A stretch of DNA of 64,000 nt from Pseudomonas californiensis (lineage in GTDB: Bacteria; Pseudomonadota; Gammaproteobacteria; Pseudomonadales; Pseudomonadaceae). The stretch spans positions 124,001 to 188,000 of the forward strand of contig NZ_JAGTPK010000011.1 in the NCBI RefSeq assembly GCF_021147775.1, written 5' to 3'. Made by a program: the position numbers and the translations under genes. The notes under the pieces are model-generated. The model made no database searches. It worked only from the letters and a program-made list of their open reading frames with translations, and was not told where the DNA came from. Shown piece by piece: positions 45,515 to 54,996 of this stretch. Each line of letters opens with the position of its first letter. Within the stretch, counting starts at the first letter, position 1.

Positions 45515-46351
45515 TCAGGCGCCCTTGAATTGCTCATGCAACTCAACCAGCGCAGGCGATGCAGGGGTGATGTTGTGACGCTTTTCGACGTCGATCAGCC
45601 AGCCGGTGCGATGCCAGTCCTGCACGATGCTGTCGAGACGTTTCTGGGTATCGGTTTCGCCGGAGCGGGTCCAGATCACCGACGGTGCCGGGTTGAGTTC
45701 CGGGGTAATGGCGCGGTAATCCTTCCACTCAGGGTTGCTGGCGAGTAACGGGTTGATCAGCGTAGCGTCATGCACGGCGGCGACGCAGTTGCTGCCACGC
45801 AATGCCAGCAAGGACTCGGCTGAACTCTTGAACGCCTTCAACTGGGCACCGAACCCGGTCAGCGGCTTGATGTAGCTGCTGCCCTGAGACGTGCACACCG
45901 GTTGATCCTTGAGGTCTTCCCAGCGCGTGATCTTGCTGTCCTTGAGCACTGCCGCAGTGCCACCCACTCGATAGAAAGGCGTGGGCACCGAGCCCAGCAA
46001 CTGCCCGCGCTCCGGCGTCCACTCCATGTTTGCAATCAGCAGGTCGACCTTGCCCTGCTGCAGAAACTGCACGCGATTGGCGGTCAGTACAGACACCAAT
46101 TCGACCTCGACGCCCAGTCTGCGCCCGATGTCCTGAGCAAGGTCCACATTGACGCCTTCCGGAGTTCGCGTGGCCGGATCGATGGAGCCAAACGGCCCAC
46201 CGGACAGCAGCACACCGACCACCAGACGATGACGCTCCTGGATCTTGTCCAGCGTTGCATCAGCCCACACTGCCCCGCTGACCGCCATGGCAGACACAAC
46301 CCCCAACAGGGCCGGAAGAAAACGAGAGACGGTTGAGCGAGTGTGCGACAT
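45515..46351 (-). CDS. Amino acid ABC transporter substrate-binding protein (first copy)
   Basis: This 278-residue periplasmic protein is the first gene of the leftward operon. It shows the same family 3 layout as its downstream paralogue: DATLDKIQERHRLVVGVLL, NRVQFLQQGKVDLLIANM, TRWEDLKDQPVCTSQGSS. The signal peptide region reads FLPALLGVVSAMAVSGAVWA. The paralogues differ through the middle, as expected if they bind different amino acids or amino-acid derivatives. The divergent LysR gene lies 225 bp away. Confidence 0.85.
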   Translation of the reverse strand: MSHTRSTVSRFLPALLGVVSAMAVSGAVWADATLDKIQERHRLVVGVLLSGGPFGSIDPATRTPEGVNVDLAQDIGRRLGVEVELVSVLTANRVQFLQQGKVDLLIANMEWTPERGQLLGSVPTPFYRVGGTAAVLKDSKITRWEDLKDQPVCTSQGSSYIKPLTGFGAQLKAFKSSAESLLALRGSNCVAAVHDATLINPLLASNPEWKDYRAITPELNPAPSVIWTRSGETDTQKRLDSIVQDWHRTGWLIDVEKRHNITPASPALVELHEQFKGA

Positions 46352-46576
46352 GGATTTCCCCTGGCAGATGATCGGCGTACCCCGACCTGATGCCGCGACA
46401 CTACGGATCGCCGTGGCTTAACGGAAATTCAAATATCAAATATGGTTATAACTTTCAGTGCGGCTCTGCGCTTGACGCTTACGCATGCCCCGTATTTGCT
46501 GGGCTTTCTTTGCCGACTCTGAAAGAACTACACAGCATCCATAAAGATCCGTAATGTATTTACCTGCCAACCTGAT

Positions 46577-47470
46577 ATGAAATCGGTCCAAAAGCTCATG
46601 CCTGATCTGCCTCGCTCCCCTTCAACCCTGGACCTGGAACTGCTGCGCACTTTCGTGGCAGTGGTCGATCACCCAAGCTTTGCTGAAGCGGGCGTCAGCC
46701 TGTCGCGCACGCAGTCGTCAGTCACTCAGCACATGCAGCGTCTGGAACAACAAGTGGGCGTGACGCTGTTTCAGAAACAGGGACGCCAGAAGCAACTCAC
46801 AGAGCCCGGCCGACAACTGCTGCGCCACGCCCGACAGATGCTGTCGCTCAACGACGACGCGTTGAATTCATTGCGCGAAAACAGCCTCAGCGGCGTCTTG
46901 CGCATCGGTTCACCGCATGACATTGCCGACACCATCCTGCCGCCGCTGCTCAGCCATATCGCCCGCTCGGCACCGCAACTGCGCCTGGAGATAGACGTCG
47001 GGCGCAGCCCGTTCCTGATGGAAGACCTGCATCGCGGCAAAGTCGACATGGTGATTTCTACCCGCGAAGATCCGACGCTGGAAGGTTTTGCGCTGCGCAC
47101 CTCGCCCGTCTGGTGGATCTGCTCGGCGCAGTACATTCATGTGCCGGGCGAACCATTGCCCCTGATTCTGGTGGACGAACCCAGCATTTATCGGCGCTAT
47201 GCCTTACAAGCGCTGGAAGCGGCCAATATCCCGTGGCGGCAGGCGTACCTGGCGTCCAATCTGATCGGCATCAAGGCGGCAACGCGTGCAGGCCTGGGTG
47301 TCACCCCGCGCAGCATGGAGATGCTTGGGCCAGACATGCGCGTCCTCGGGGAAAGAGAGGGATTGCCACGCATGCCGGACGTCACGTACCACCTGTGGAT
47401 CAGGCCCAACACCGTCAACCCGCTGGCACGCAAGGCGTATGAGTTGATCCGCACCAGCCAGGGCTTGTAA
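46577..47470 (+). CDS. LysR-family transcriptional regulator
   Basis: This 297-residue LysR regulator has the N-terminal HTH in LDLELLRTFVAVVDHPSFAEA and RTQSSVTQHMQRLEQQVG, and a C-terminal effector fold. It is divergent from the ten-gene operon that starts at 46351, so it most likely controls it; the AT-rich ATTCAAATATCAAATATGG in the gap is a possible binding region. The effector should be an intermediate of the pathway. A second ATG at 46598 would shorten the N terminus by seven residues. Confidence 0.85.
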   Translation: MKSVQKLMPDLPRSPSTLDLELLRTFVAVVDHPSFAEAGVSLSRTQSSVTQHMQRLEQQVGVTLFQKQGRQKQLTEPGRQLLRHARQMLSLNDDALNSLRENSLSGVLRIGSPHDIADTILPPLLSHIARSAPQLRLEIDVGRSPFLMEDLHRGKVDMVISTREDPTLEGFALRTSPVWWICSAQYIHVPGEPLPLILVDEPSIYRRYALQALEAANIPWRQAYLASNLIGIKAATRAGLGVTPRSMEMLGPDMRVLGEREGLPRMPDVTYHLWIRPNTVNPLARKAYELIRTSQGL

Positions 47471-47506
47471 CGCTATACGGTACTTGTGCCTGACCAGCCG
47501 ACCCTA

Positions 47507-47526
47507 TACTGTACATGCACACAGTA
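47507..47526. promoter_or_regulatory. LexA (SOS) box
   Basis: TACTGTACATGCACACAGTA matches the LexA operator CTGT-N8-ACAG exactly, with flanking TA on both sides. It lies 14 bp before the radical-SAM gene. Confidence 0.85.
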
Positions 47527-47539
47527 ATAGGGGCATTTC

Positions 47540-48760
47540 ATGCAGCTCATCGACAAGCTCAGCATTCTGGCGGACGCCGCCAAGTACGACGCGTCATGCG
47601 CCAGCAGTGGAGCCCCCAAGCGCAGCTCTCAGAATAAATCCGGGCTGGGCTCCACCAACGGCATGGGTATCTGCCACAGCTACACGCCTGATGGCCGTTG
47701 CGTGTCGCTGCTGAAAATCCTGCTGACCAATTTCTGCCTGTACGACTGTCAGTACTGCGTCAATCGTCGCTCGAGTGACGTGCCGCGTGCCCGTTTCAGC
47801 CCTGAAGAAGTGGTCACCCTGACGCTGGATTTCTACCGCCGCAATTGCGTGAGCGGCCTGTTCCTGAGTTCGGGGATCATTCGCTCGGCGGACTACACCA
47901 TGGAGCAACTGGTCGAAGTTGCCCGCCTGCTGCGCGAAGTGCACGAATTTCGTGGCTACATCCACCTCAAGACGATTCCGGACGCAGACCCTGCGCTGAT
48001 CGAAAAGGCCGGCCGTTATGCAGACCGACTGAGCGTCAACATCGAACTGCCCACCGATCTCAGCCTGCAGACCCTCGCGCCGGAAAAAGACGTCGCCTCC
48101 ATCAAGCAGGCGATGCAGACGATCTACACTGGCGAGCAGACCGTGCGCAACGAACCGCGCTCACCGCGTTTCGCACCTGCTGGGCAAAGCACGCAAATGA
48201 TTGTGGGTGCCGACGCCACAGACGACAGCACCATCCTGCACAGCGCACAGTCGCTTTACAGTAACTTCAAGCTGCGCAGGGTTTACTACTCTGCGTTCAG
48301 CCCGATCCCCAACAGCCCCAACAGCGTGCCGCTGGCCGCCCCGCCGCTGATGCGCGAACACCGACTGTATCAGGCTGATTTTCTGTTGCGCGGTTACGGT
48401 TTCACCGCAGGCGAACTGCTCAACGGCCCAGGCGATCTGGCACTCGATATCGACCCGAAACTGGCGTGGGCCCTGGGCAATCGGCAGGTGTTTCCGCTGG
48501 ACCTGAACAATGCCGACCCGGCGCTGATCGCTCGCGTGCCGGGGATCGGCATCCGCACCACACAACGGCTGGTCGAGTTGCGCAGGCAGCGGCGCATTCG
48601 TTACGAAGACCTGACCCGCATGCGCTGCGTGCTGGCCAAGGCCAAGCCGTTCATCATCACCAGTGATTACCACCCGCCGCAGGCCGAAACCACTAGTGAG
48701 CTGCTGCACCACCAGTTGCGCGACCGGCCACAGCCACAACAGATGGGCCTGTGGGGATGA
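47540..48760 (+). CDS. Radical-SAM protein of putative DNA modification/repair
   Basis: This 406-residue protein is of the radical-SAM family known from annotation as putative DNA modification/repair proteins. It has the SAM-type cluster motif CLYDCQYCVNRRSSDVPRA (CxxxCxxC form), and a C-terminal helix-hairpin-helix DNA-binding region, IARVPGIGIRTTQRLVELR. It starts 14 bp after a LexA box and overlaps the next gene by four bases (ATGA), so it is damage-inducible and coupled to it. The cytoplasmic reaction on DNA is not known to me. Confidence 0.85.
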   Translation: MQLIDKLSILADAAKYDASCASSGAPKRSSQNKSGLGSTNGMGICHSYTPDGRCVSLLKILLTNFCLYDCQYCVNRRSSDVPRARFSPEEVVTLTLDFYRRNCVSGLFLSSGIIRSADYTMEQLVEVARLLREVHEFRGYIHLKTIPDADPALIEKAGRYADRLSVNIELPTDLSLQTLAPEKDVASIKQAMQTIYTGEQTVRNEPRSPRFAPAGQSTQMIVGADATDDSTILHSAQSLYSNFKLRRVYYSAFSPIPNSPNSVPLAAPPLMREHRLYQADFLLRGYGFTAGELLNGPGDLALDIDPKLAWALGNRQVFPLDLNNADPALIARVPGIGIRTTQRLVELRRQRRIRYEDLTRMRCVLAKAKPFIITSDYHPPQAETTSELLHHQLRDRPQPQQMGLWG

Positions 48761-49599
48761 TCTGCCTGGACTGCGACGACTTGTTCGACACCTGGCGCCA
48801 GCAGGCTCGCTGGCTATTGAGTCATGAAATCGACCCGAGTCGGGTCAGCTGGACGTCACCCGACGCCGCTGACCTGTTTGCCAGTGATGAAGAACTTCCC
48901 CAGACCCAAGGCCCCTTTCAGGCACGTGCCCCGCTTGCGTTGCTTGAGTTGCTGCAAAGCGCATCGCGCTACCGGGGTGAACAGCGCTGGAGCCTGTTGT
49001 ATGAAGTGCTGTGGCGCGTCAGCCATGGTGATCGAACCGCCATGATGGCTGGCTACAAGCTGGGCAGTGAACTGCATCGTCGCCTCAAGTCGATCAGCCG
49101 TGAGGCGCATCACCTGCATGCGTTCCTGCGCTTCGTCGCGCTGCCACCTTCGGACAACGAGGCAGAAATACTGCGCCCCCAGTATGTCGCCTGGCATGAA
49201 CCGGCCCACGACATCCTGCACAGCGCCAGCGAGCATTTCATCGGCCGCATGGGTCAGCATCGCTGGTTGATTGCCACGCCACAGGACGGCGTTTACTACG
49301 ACGGCAAGCAACTGATTCATGAGCGTCGCTGCCCGCAAGCATGGGCCACAATGGCTCGCCAGGTAGAAGACCCACACGGCGAGCTGTGGCTGACCTATTA
49401 CAGCCACATCTTCAACCCGGCGCGGCTGAACCCCAAGGTCATGGAAGGCCATTTTCCGTCACGCTTCTGGAAAAACCTGCCCGAAGGTCCGCTGATCCCG
49501 GCACTCATCAGCCAGGCCCGGACCGGCAAACAGCGCGATGGTCAGGCCAGCGATATTGCTGCCAGAAGGGGCAAGAAAATCAAGACTTCCGGAGCCTGA
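48757..49599 (+). CDS. Partner protein of the radical-SAM DNA repair gene
   Basis: This 280-residue protein is the constant neighbour of the radical-SAM gene; annotation pipelines treat this pair as putative DNA metabolism proteins, but I know of no proven activity. Visible features are EPAHDILHSASEHFIGRMGQ in the centre (quoted in part), HRRLKSISREAHHLHAFLRF, and a C-terminal PSRFWKNLPEGPLIPALI with a basic tail (ARRGKKIKT). The middle resembles the region of uracil-DNA glycosylase-like proteins, but this is weak. The ATG at 48757 overlaps the radical-SAM stop. Confidence 0.75.
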   Translation: MICLDCDDLFDTWRQQARWLLSHEIDPSRVSWTSPDAADLFASDEELPQTQGPFQARAPLALLELLQSASRYRGEQRWSLLYEVLWRVSHGDRTAMMAGYKLGSELHRRLKSISREAHHLHAFLRFVALPPSDNEAEILRPQYVAWHEPAHDILHSASEHFIGRMGQHRWLIATPQDGVYYDGKQLIHERRCPQAWATMARQVEDPHGELWLTYYSHIFNPARLNPKVMEGHFPSRFWKNLPEGPLIPALISQARTGKQRDGQASDIAARRGKKIKTSGA

Positions 49600-49759
49600 A
49601 CATCCGCGAACCGGGCCCTTGCGCCCCCCCCATGCAAGAACCTCAGTACACCCCCTTCAGTGAGCGTGCTCACGAAGACGCCCGGTACATCTGTTACATA
49701 TGCGCTGGCTATGCATCAGCCTTCGCCAACAAGCTTGCTCTCTCGTCAGTCAGGTCTTA

Positions 49760-49900
49760 GGTTCTGTACGAAAAGTCGGCGAGCGAAGGTCAGGCAAGGC
49801 AAAAACAGGCGAGGAAGCGGAGTCTACTGGCTGTAAATGAGCATTCTGAGCCTGTTTTTAACGCAGCATCACCGAGCGCAGCCACTTTTCGTACAGAGCC
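49760..49900. mobile_element. 141-bp MITE
   Basis: Terminal inverted repeats GG(T/C)TCTGTACGAAAAGT bound a 141-bp element with no open frame; the bases just outside both ends are TA, which fits a TA target duplication. The interior carries short inverted AAAAACAGGC/GCCTGTTTTT runs. It looks like the non-autonomous MITEs common in P. syringae; the parent transposase is not in the window. Confidence 0.75.
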
Positions 49901-50742
49901 TAGAGCAAAACACGTCCATTGATGCAGGTCACGGTTGATCCGCCTACCCAAATGTCGTCACCTGTTTTTGTGATCGTCAGTCTGCCTTTGCGCCCCATGG
50001 CAGTGCCTTGGCTGACCACATAGCTGTCCGGCGCCAGCCCTTCGCTGAGTAGCCAGCGGGCAATGCCGGCATTCAAGCTGCCGGTCACCGGGTCTTCGGG
50101 CATTCCATCGCCTGGCACGAAGGCACGTACTTCAAATTGCGCCTCGTCGCCGTCCACCCGAACATCCCAGGGCGCAAATACTCCGAATTTAAGTCCGCTC
50201 AGCTGTGAATAATCCGGCTGTAAAGCCAGAACACTGGCGCGGTCCGCCAGGCGAATCGCAATCCAGTCAGCGCCGTTGCTCACCCAGCGGGCGTCAAGGA
50301 CAGCACCATGAGCGAGTCCCAGACCGTGGCGAATCCTCTCGATTACCTCGGTGTCTACTGCGCCGAAACGCAACAACGGCGGCGCGGTAAAGGCCAGTTG
50401 TGTGCCTTCCTTTCGTATCCGCACCAGACCGATGCCGCATTCCTGAATGATTTCATCGCCACGCGCAATTCCGCCCGCTTCCAGCCAGGCATGACACGTG
50501 CCCAGTGTCGGATGGCCGGCGAACGGCAACTCCTCAAGCGTGGTGAAGATCCGTACACGGTAATCGGCGCGTGGATCCACAGGCTGGAGCAAAAAAGTGG
50601 TTTCGCTGAGGTTGGTCCAGCGTGCGAACGCCGCCATCTGTTCATCACTCAGACCATCCGCACCGAGCACGACAGCCAAGGGGTTGCCCAGCAGTGGCTT
50701 GTCACTGAAAACGTCCAGTTGCTTGAAATCGAACGATGGCAT
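49900..50742 (-). CDS. PhzF-family isomerase/epimerase
   Basis: This 280-residue protein belongs to the PhzF diaminopimelate epimerase-like fold. It shows FKQLDVFSDKPLLGNPLAVVLG at the N terminus (quoted in part), the probable catalytic glutamate in TNLSETTFLL, the substrate loop LPFAGHPTLGTCHAWL, and DPVTGSLNAGIARWL. PhzF relatives isomerise various acids, so the substrate is unknown. The ATG at 50742 gives the family start. The last base of the MITE plus the flanking TA forms its stop codon. Confidence 0.83.
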   Translation of the reverse strand: MPSFDFKQLDVFSDKPLLGNPLAVVLGADGLSDEQMAAFARWTNLSETTFLLQPVDPRADYRVRIFTTLEELPFAGHPTLGTCHAWLEAGGIARGDEIIQECGIGLVRIRKEGTQLAFTAPPLLRFGAVDTEVIERIRHGLGLAHGAVLDARWVSNGADWIAIRLADRASVLALQPDYSQLSGLKFGVFAPWDVRVDGDEAQFEVRAFVPGDGMPEDPVTGSLNAGIARWLLSEGLAPDSYVVSQGTAMGRKGRLTITKTGDDIWVGGSTVTCINGRVLL

Positions 50743-50908
50743 CAGAAGCGTCCCTTGCAGATATGAAAGCGCTAGATTGCCACGCAAGGTCCTGAAGATA
50801 CACATGACTGTTGCGCAATATTTCAGGTCAGCTGTACGACACGACTTAGCCGGACGTCCGCTAACGTTTCAAGTGATTCGCCATCAGATTCGATAAGGGA
50901 CCGTCGTG

Positions 50909-51535
50909 ATGCCTGATCTCCAGACACTGCTTGTTTTCAGTGGCGCCATCGGGCTGCTGCTACTGTCACCCGGTCCGAACATGGCGTTCGTTCTCAGCCA
51001 TTGCGTGGCTTACGGGCGGCGTGGCGCGACAGCCGTAGCATTAGGTATCGCATTTGCCGACAGCATACTGACCGTTCTGACCGCGACCGGTGTGACCGGG
51101 CTGGTCGCGGCATGGCCACCGTCGTTCGACATCATTCGTTACTGCGGCGCGTTTTACCTGCTGTGGATGGCCTACAAGACACTGCAAAACGGAGGCTTGT
51201 GCAAGGCACAGATCGAACAAGAAATTTCCACACAGGCGATTTTCTGGCGAGCCACGCTCAACAGCCTGCTGAATCCAAAGGCGCTGCTGTTTTTCATTAT
51301 ATTTTTGCCACAATTTGTGAAACCAGACGCGGACAGAATTGCCCAACAGTTACTGGTGCTTGGGGCCTTGCTGACAATACTGGCCCTGATCTTTCATCTG
51401 GTGCTCGGGATCTTCGGGCACTCGGTGAGCCGGATTTTCTATGCCAACAATCGCTTCTCCCGGCTTCAGCCCAGGCTACTTGCTGGAATGCTGACGTTGC
51501 TGGCGGCGCGATTGTTGGTGATCTCCCGAACTTGA
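50909..51535 (+). CDS. LysE-family amino acid exporter
   Basis: This 208-residue inner-membrane protein has the LysE/RhtB signature: LLLLSPGPNMAFVLSHCVAYG near residue 20 (quoted in part), FDIIRYCGAFYLLWMAYKTL, and NSLLNPKALLFFIIFLPQF. It has about six hydrophobic helices. An AAGGGA motif sits upstream of the ATG at 50909; a GTG one codon earlier is an alternative. Family members export amino acids or homoserine lactone-type compounds. Confidence 0.87.
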   Translation: MPDLQTLLVFSGAIGLLLLSPGPNMAFVLSHCVAYGRRGATAVALGIAFADSILTVLTATGVTGLVAAWPPSFDIIRYCGAFYLLWMAYKTLQNGGLCKAQIEQEISTQAIFWRATLNSLLNPKALLFFIIFLPQFVKPDADRIAQQLLVLGALLTILALIFHLVLGIFGHSVSRIFYANNRFSRLQPRLLAGMLTLLAARLLVISRT

Positions 51536-51559
51536 ATTGCAAGCCATCCGAGGTTTGAC

Positions 51560-52420
51560 ATGCTGGACAGCCCAACCCGCAATATGCTCGACACTCTTGG
51601 TCAGGCGTTGGCCGAGCGGTCGTTTCTGGTCGTCACCGGGGCTGGCATAAGTACTGCGTCCGGCATCCCCGATTACCGGGACAAGGAAGGTGTTAGGCGC
51701 GGCAAGCAGCCGATGATGTATCAAGAGTTTGTCAGCAACCCTGCAGCCAGGCAGCGCTATTGGGCGCGCGCCATGCTGGGTTGGCCGCGCATTCGGACAG
51801 CCCAGCCCAACGCAGCGCATCAGGCGCTGGCGGCCCTGCAAAACCGCGAGGCAATTGCTGGTTTGATCACGCAGAACGTTGACGCGCTTCACAGCCAGGC
51901 AGGCAGTCGCGACGTTATCGAACTGCATGGCAGTCTGCACCGGGTGCTGTGCCTCGACTGCCATACCCGAAGCGACCGTGCTGCGATTCAAGAGGTAATG
52001 GTTGAGCAGAACCCTTATCTGGCGGACGTCCACGCCATACAGGCGCCCGATGGTGATACGTTGCTGGAGCCCGCCTTCGAAGCCGGTTTCAGACTGCCCA
52101 CCTGCCCACATTGCAACGGCGATCGGCTAAAACCCGATGTGGTGTTCTTCGGAGAAAACGTGGCACCGGAAACCGCCGCCAAAGCGATGCTCGGCGTGAG
52201 GCAAGCTCGAGGGCTGCTGGTTGTCGGCACGTCGCTGATGGCCTGGTCGGCGTTCCGCCTGTGCCGGGCCATGGCCGAGCAATGCAAGCCGATCATTGCC
52301 ATCAACTACGGCAAGACACGGGCCGACGAGTTGCTGGACATGAAGATCCAGGCGCCCTGCGAGCAGGTCCTGCCGTGGCTGGCGGAGCACTTGGAGGCGT
52401 ATCAGAACAACCCCAGCTGA
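51560..52420 (+). CDS. Sir2-family NAD-dependent protein deacetylase
   Basis: This 286-residue sirtuin removes acyl groups from lysines using NAD. It has the NAD loop [18 protein letters not shown], the catalytic histidine in [15 protein letters not shown] with [12 protein letters not shown], and two zinc CxxC pairs, CLDC and CPHC. The PDVVFFGE segment is also conserved. It overlaps the 3' end of the convergent DNA polymerase II gene by 19 bp. Cytoplasmic; substrates unknown. Confidence 0.9.
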   Translation: MLDSPTRNMLDTLGQALAERSFLVVTGAGISTASGIPDYRDKEGVRRGKQPMMYQEFVSNPAARQRYWARAMLGWPRIRTAQPNAAHQALAALQNREAIAGLITQNVDALHSQAGSRDVIELHGSLHRVLCLDCHTRSDRAAIQEVMVEQNPYLADVHAIQAPDGDTLLEPAFEAGFRLPTCPHCNGDRLKPDVVFFGENVAPETAAKAMLGVRQARGLLVVGTSLMAWSAFRLCRAMAEQCKPIIAINYGKTRADELLDMKIQAPCEQVLPWLAEHLEAYQNNPS

Positions 52421-54765
52421 CCGCCGATCAGAGTACTGAAGTCATCGTCCACGAACGGCAGAATGGCGTCGGCCAGTGGTTGCAGTTGGCGCGTCACATA
52501 GTGGTCGTAATCGATGGGTGCGTGACGAATTTCCAGCGGCTCGGGACCGGCGGTGGTCATCACATAGCTGATCCAGCCGCCGCTCTGATACTGGCGCGGC
52601 CGCCCTTGCTGGTCGTTGTACTCGTCGGCAATTCGCGCGGCGCGCACGTGTGGCGGCACGTTACGCTGATAATCGTCGAGCTTGCGTCGCAGGCGCTTGC
52701 GGTAGATCAGCAGATCATCCAGCTCGCCTGACAGCGTGCGTTGCACGTAATCACGCACATAGTCCTGATAGGGCTGACGTTTGAAAATGCGCAAGTACAG
52801 CTCCTGCTGGAACCGTTGTGCCAGGGGCGACCAGTCGGTGCGTACGGTTTCCAGGCCCTTGTAGACCATTTCATCGGTGCCGTCGGCGCGAGTAACCAGC
52901 CCCGCGTAACGTTTCTTGCTGCCCTCCTCTGCGCCACGCACGGTCGGCATCAGGAAGCGCCGAAAATGCGTTTCATATTGAAGTTCCAGAGCACTGTGCA
53001 GACCATATTCGCTGTGCAGATGTTCGCGCCACCATCGATTGACCTGTTCCACCAACATCTTGCCGATGTTCGCAGCTTCCTCCTGGCCATGCGGACGGCC
53101 CAGCCAGACGAAGGTCGAGTCGGTATCGCCGTAGATCACGGTGTAACCCTGCGCCTGGATGAGGTCGCGGGTCCTGAGCATGATTTCATGGCCACGCAGG
53201 GTGATGGACGACGCCAGGCGCGGGTCGAAAAACCGGCAGCCGCTGGACCCCAGCACACCATAGAAAGCGTTCATGATGATTTTCAGCGCCTGCGACAATG
53301 GCGCGTTCTTCTCGCGCTTGGCCGTTTCCCGGCCCTGCCAGACGCGCTCGACGATCGCCGGCAGGCTGTGCCGCGTGCGGGAAAAGCGCGCACCGCGAAA
53401 GCCCGGCACCGACTCGTTGTCACCCGGGTTGCGCATGCCCTCGATGAGGCCGACAGGGTCGATGAGAAAGGTACGGATAATCGACGGATAAAGGCTTTTG
53501 TAATCGAGCACCAGCACCGACTCATACAAACCGGGTTGCGAGTCCATGACGAATCCGCCAGGGCTGGCTTCCGGCAGGCGCTCACCCAGATTGGGTGCCA
53601 CGAACCCTTGGCGGTGCATCAGCGGAATGTACAAATGGCAGAACGCCGCAACCGATCCACCACTGCGATCAGCAGGCAGACCGGTGACTGTGGCGCGTTC
53701 CAGCAGAAAGGTCAGCAGTTGGGTCTTGGCAAAGATCCGCGTCACCAGCTCGCAATCCTTGATGTTGTAGCGCGCCAGTGCGGGTTTGTCCTCGGCGAAC
53801 ATTCGGTTGATCTCGTCCATACGCTGGTAGGGCGTGTCGATGGCCTTGCCCTCGCCCAACAGGGTTTGCGCCACATATTCGAGGCTGAACGAGGGAAAGC
53901 TCCAGGTCGCAGAACGCAATGCTTCGATACCGTCAATGACCAGACGCCCGCTGACCTCGGCGAAGAAATGATTGTTGCGGCTACCATGCTCGCGCCAGCC
54001 CATGGCCTCCCCGCCGCGTCCCAGGCGCAACGGGACATTCAGGCGCTGGGCGTGTTCGTGCAGCACTCTCAGATCGAACTGCACCACGTTCCAACCAATG
54101 ATCGCATCTGGGTCGTGCTCTGCCAGCCAACCGTTCAGCCGCTCCAGCAGTTGCGCGCGGGTGTCGCAGTAATCGAGCTGAAAATCCAGCGCTTCATTGC
54201 CTCCGTTTGCTGGGCCCAGCATGTACACCTGACGCTGGCCGCACCCTTCGAGCGCTATGGAATACAACTCGCCTCGGGCGGTGGTCTCGATGTCCAGCGA
54301 CACCAGTTCAAGCTGCGGGCGATAATCCGGGGCGGGTCTGATCTGCGCGTCGCACAGCACACCGTCCTCGTTCGGTGTACCGCTGAATTGCACGGGCGCA
54401 GTGATGAAGCGCTCCATCAGGTAGCGCTCGGGCGGACGAATGTCAGCCTCGTAGACATCCACGTTACCTTTGCGCAGCAGTTTTTCGAGATTCATCAACT
54501 GACGATGTTGCTGGCAGTACACCCCCAGCACAGGCCGATGGCGGAAGTCGCACAGCTCAAGCGGGCGAAGCTCCACACCGCGCTCCGCACGCAACAGCGC
54601 CTGCGCACGGTCACGCTGCTCGGCCGGGACAAACGCAACGGAGGGCTGGCAGGCCAAGCGAATGTGACGAGGCCCTGCATCGGTTGCCAGCCAGAAATCG
54701 ACTTGCGTGCCGGCAGGTGTGTCCTGCCAGTGCCGACTCAGGATAAAACCCTGCTGTAAATCCAA
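52402..54765 (-). CDS. polB: DNA polymerase II (family B)
   Basis: This roughly 787-residue family B polymerase takes part in replication restart and lesion bypass. Exonuclease motif [18 protein letters not shown] is followed by the polymerase motifs [31 protein letters not shown] and [10 protein letters not shown] with the catalytic aspartates. The start could be TTG at 54765 with GAGG upstream, or TTG at 54783; I use 54765, giving [16 protein letters not shown], close to E. coli PolB. No LexA box lies just upstream. The 3' end overlaps the convergent sirtuin gene. Confidence 0.93.
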   Translation of the reverse strand: MDLQQGFILSRHWQDTPAGTQVDFWLATDAGPRHIRLACQPSVAFVPAEQRDRAQALLRAERGVELRPLELCDFRHRPVLGVYCQQHRQLMNLEKLLRKGNVDVYEADIRPPERYLMERFITAPVQFSGTPNEDGVLCDAQIRPAPDYRPQLELVSLDIETTARGELYSIALEGCGQRQVYMLGPANGGNEALDFQLDYCDTRAQLLERLNGWLAEHDPDAIIGWNVVQFDLRVLHEHAQRLNVPLRLGRGGEAMGWREHGSRNNHFFAEVSGRLVIDGIEALRSATWSFPSFSLEYVAQTLLGEGKAIDTPYQRMDEINRMFAEDKPALARYNIKDCELVTRIFAKTQLLTFLLERATVTGLPADRSGGSVAAFCHLYIPLMHRQGFVAPNLGERLPEASPGGFVMDSQPGLYESVLVLDYKSLYPSIIRTFLIDPVGLIEGMRNPGDNESVPGFRGARFSRTRHSLPAIVERVWQGRETAKREKNAPLSQALKIIMNAFYGVLGSSGCRFFDPRLASSITLRGHEIMLRTRDLIQAQGYTVIYGDTDSTFVWLGRPHGQEEAANIGKMLVEQVNRWWREHLHSEYGLHSALELQYETHFRRFLMPTVRGAEEGSKKRYAGLVTRADGTDEMVYKGLETVRTDWSPLAQRFQQELYLRIFKRQPYQDYVRDYVQRTLSGELDDLLIYRKRLRRKLDDYQRNVPPHVRAARIADEYNDQQGRPRQYQSGGWISYVMTTAGPEPLEIRHAPIDYDHYVTRQLQPLADAILPFVDDDFSTLIGGQLGLF

Positions 54766-54996
54766 CGTTGCAACCTCGTTCAAATCGTTTCAGGGGCTGA
54801 TTCTACTTGGCTATGCCGGCAAAGGCCCGGCTGATGGTCGGTTCAAGAAATATTCGTCCACGCCGATAAATTCGCATAACTACCGATCAAGGACGTTTGT
54901 CAGTCGGGCAGGCACGTGATGCTTGATCAACCGTTTCCAGTTGTCGAGGGATGAGCTGCCTTTGACCCTGCGGACGCTAATGAACGTGGAACCGCA

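Noticed and set aside
52741..54759. 672-residue open frame opposite DNA polymerase II
   Set aside because: It mirrors polB codons and lacks a recognisable motif or ribosome-binding site.
54784..54996. LexA box upstream of polB
   Set aside because: No CTGT-N8-ACAG was found here, although polB is SOS-controlled in E. coli; therefore it is not annotated.
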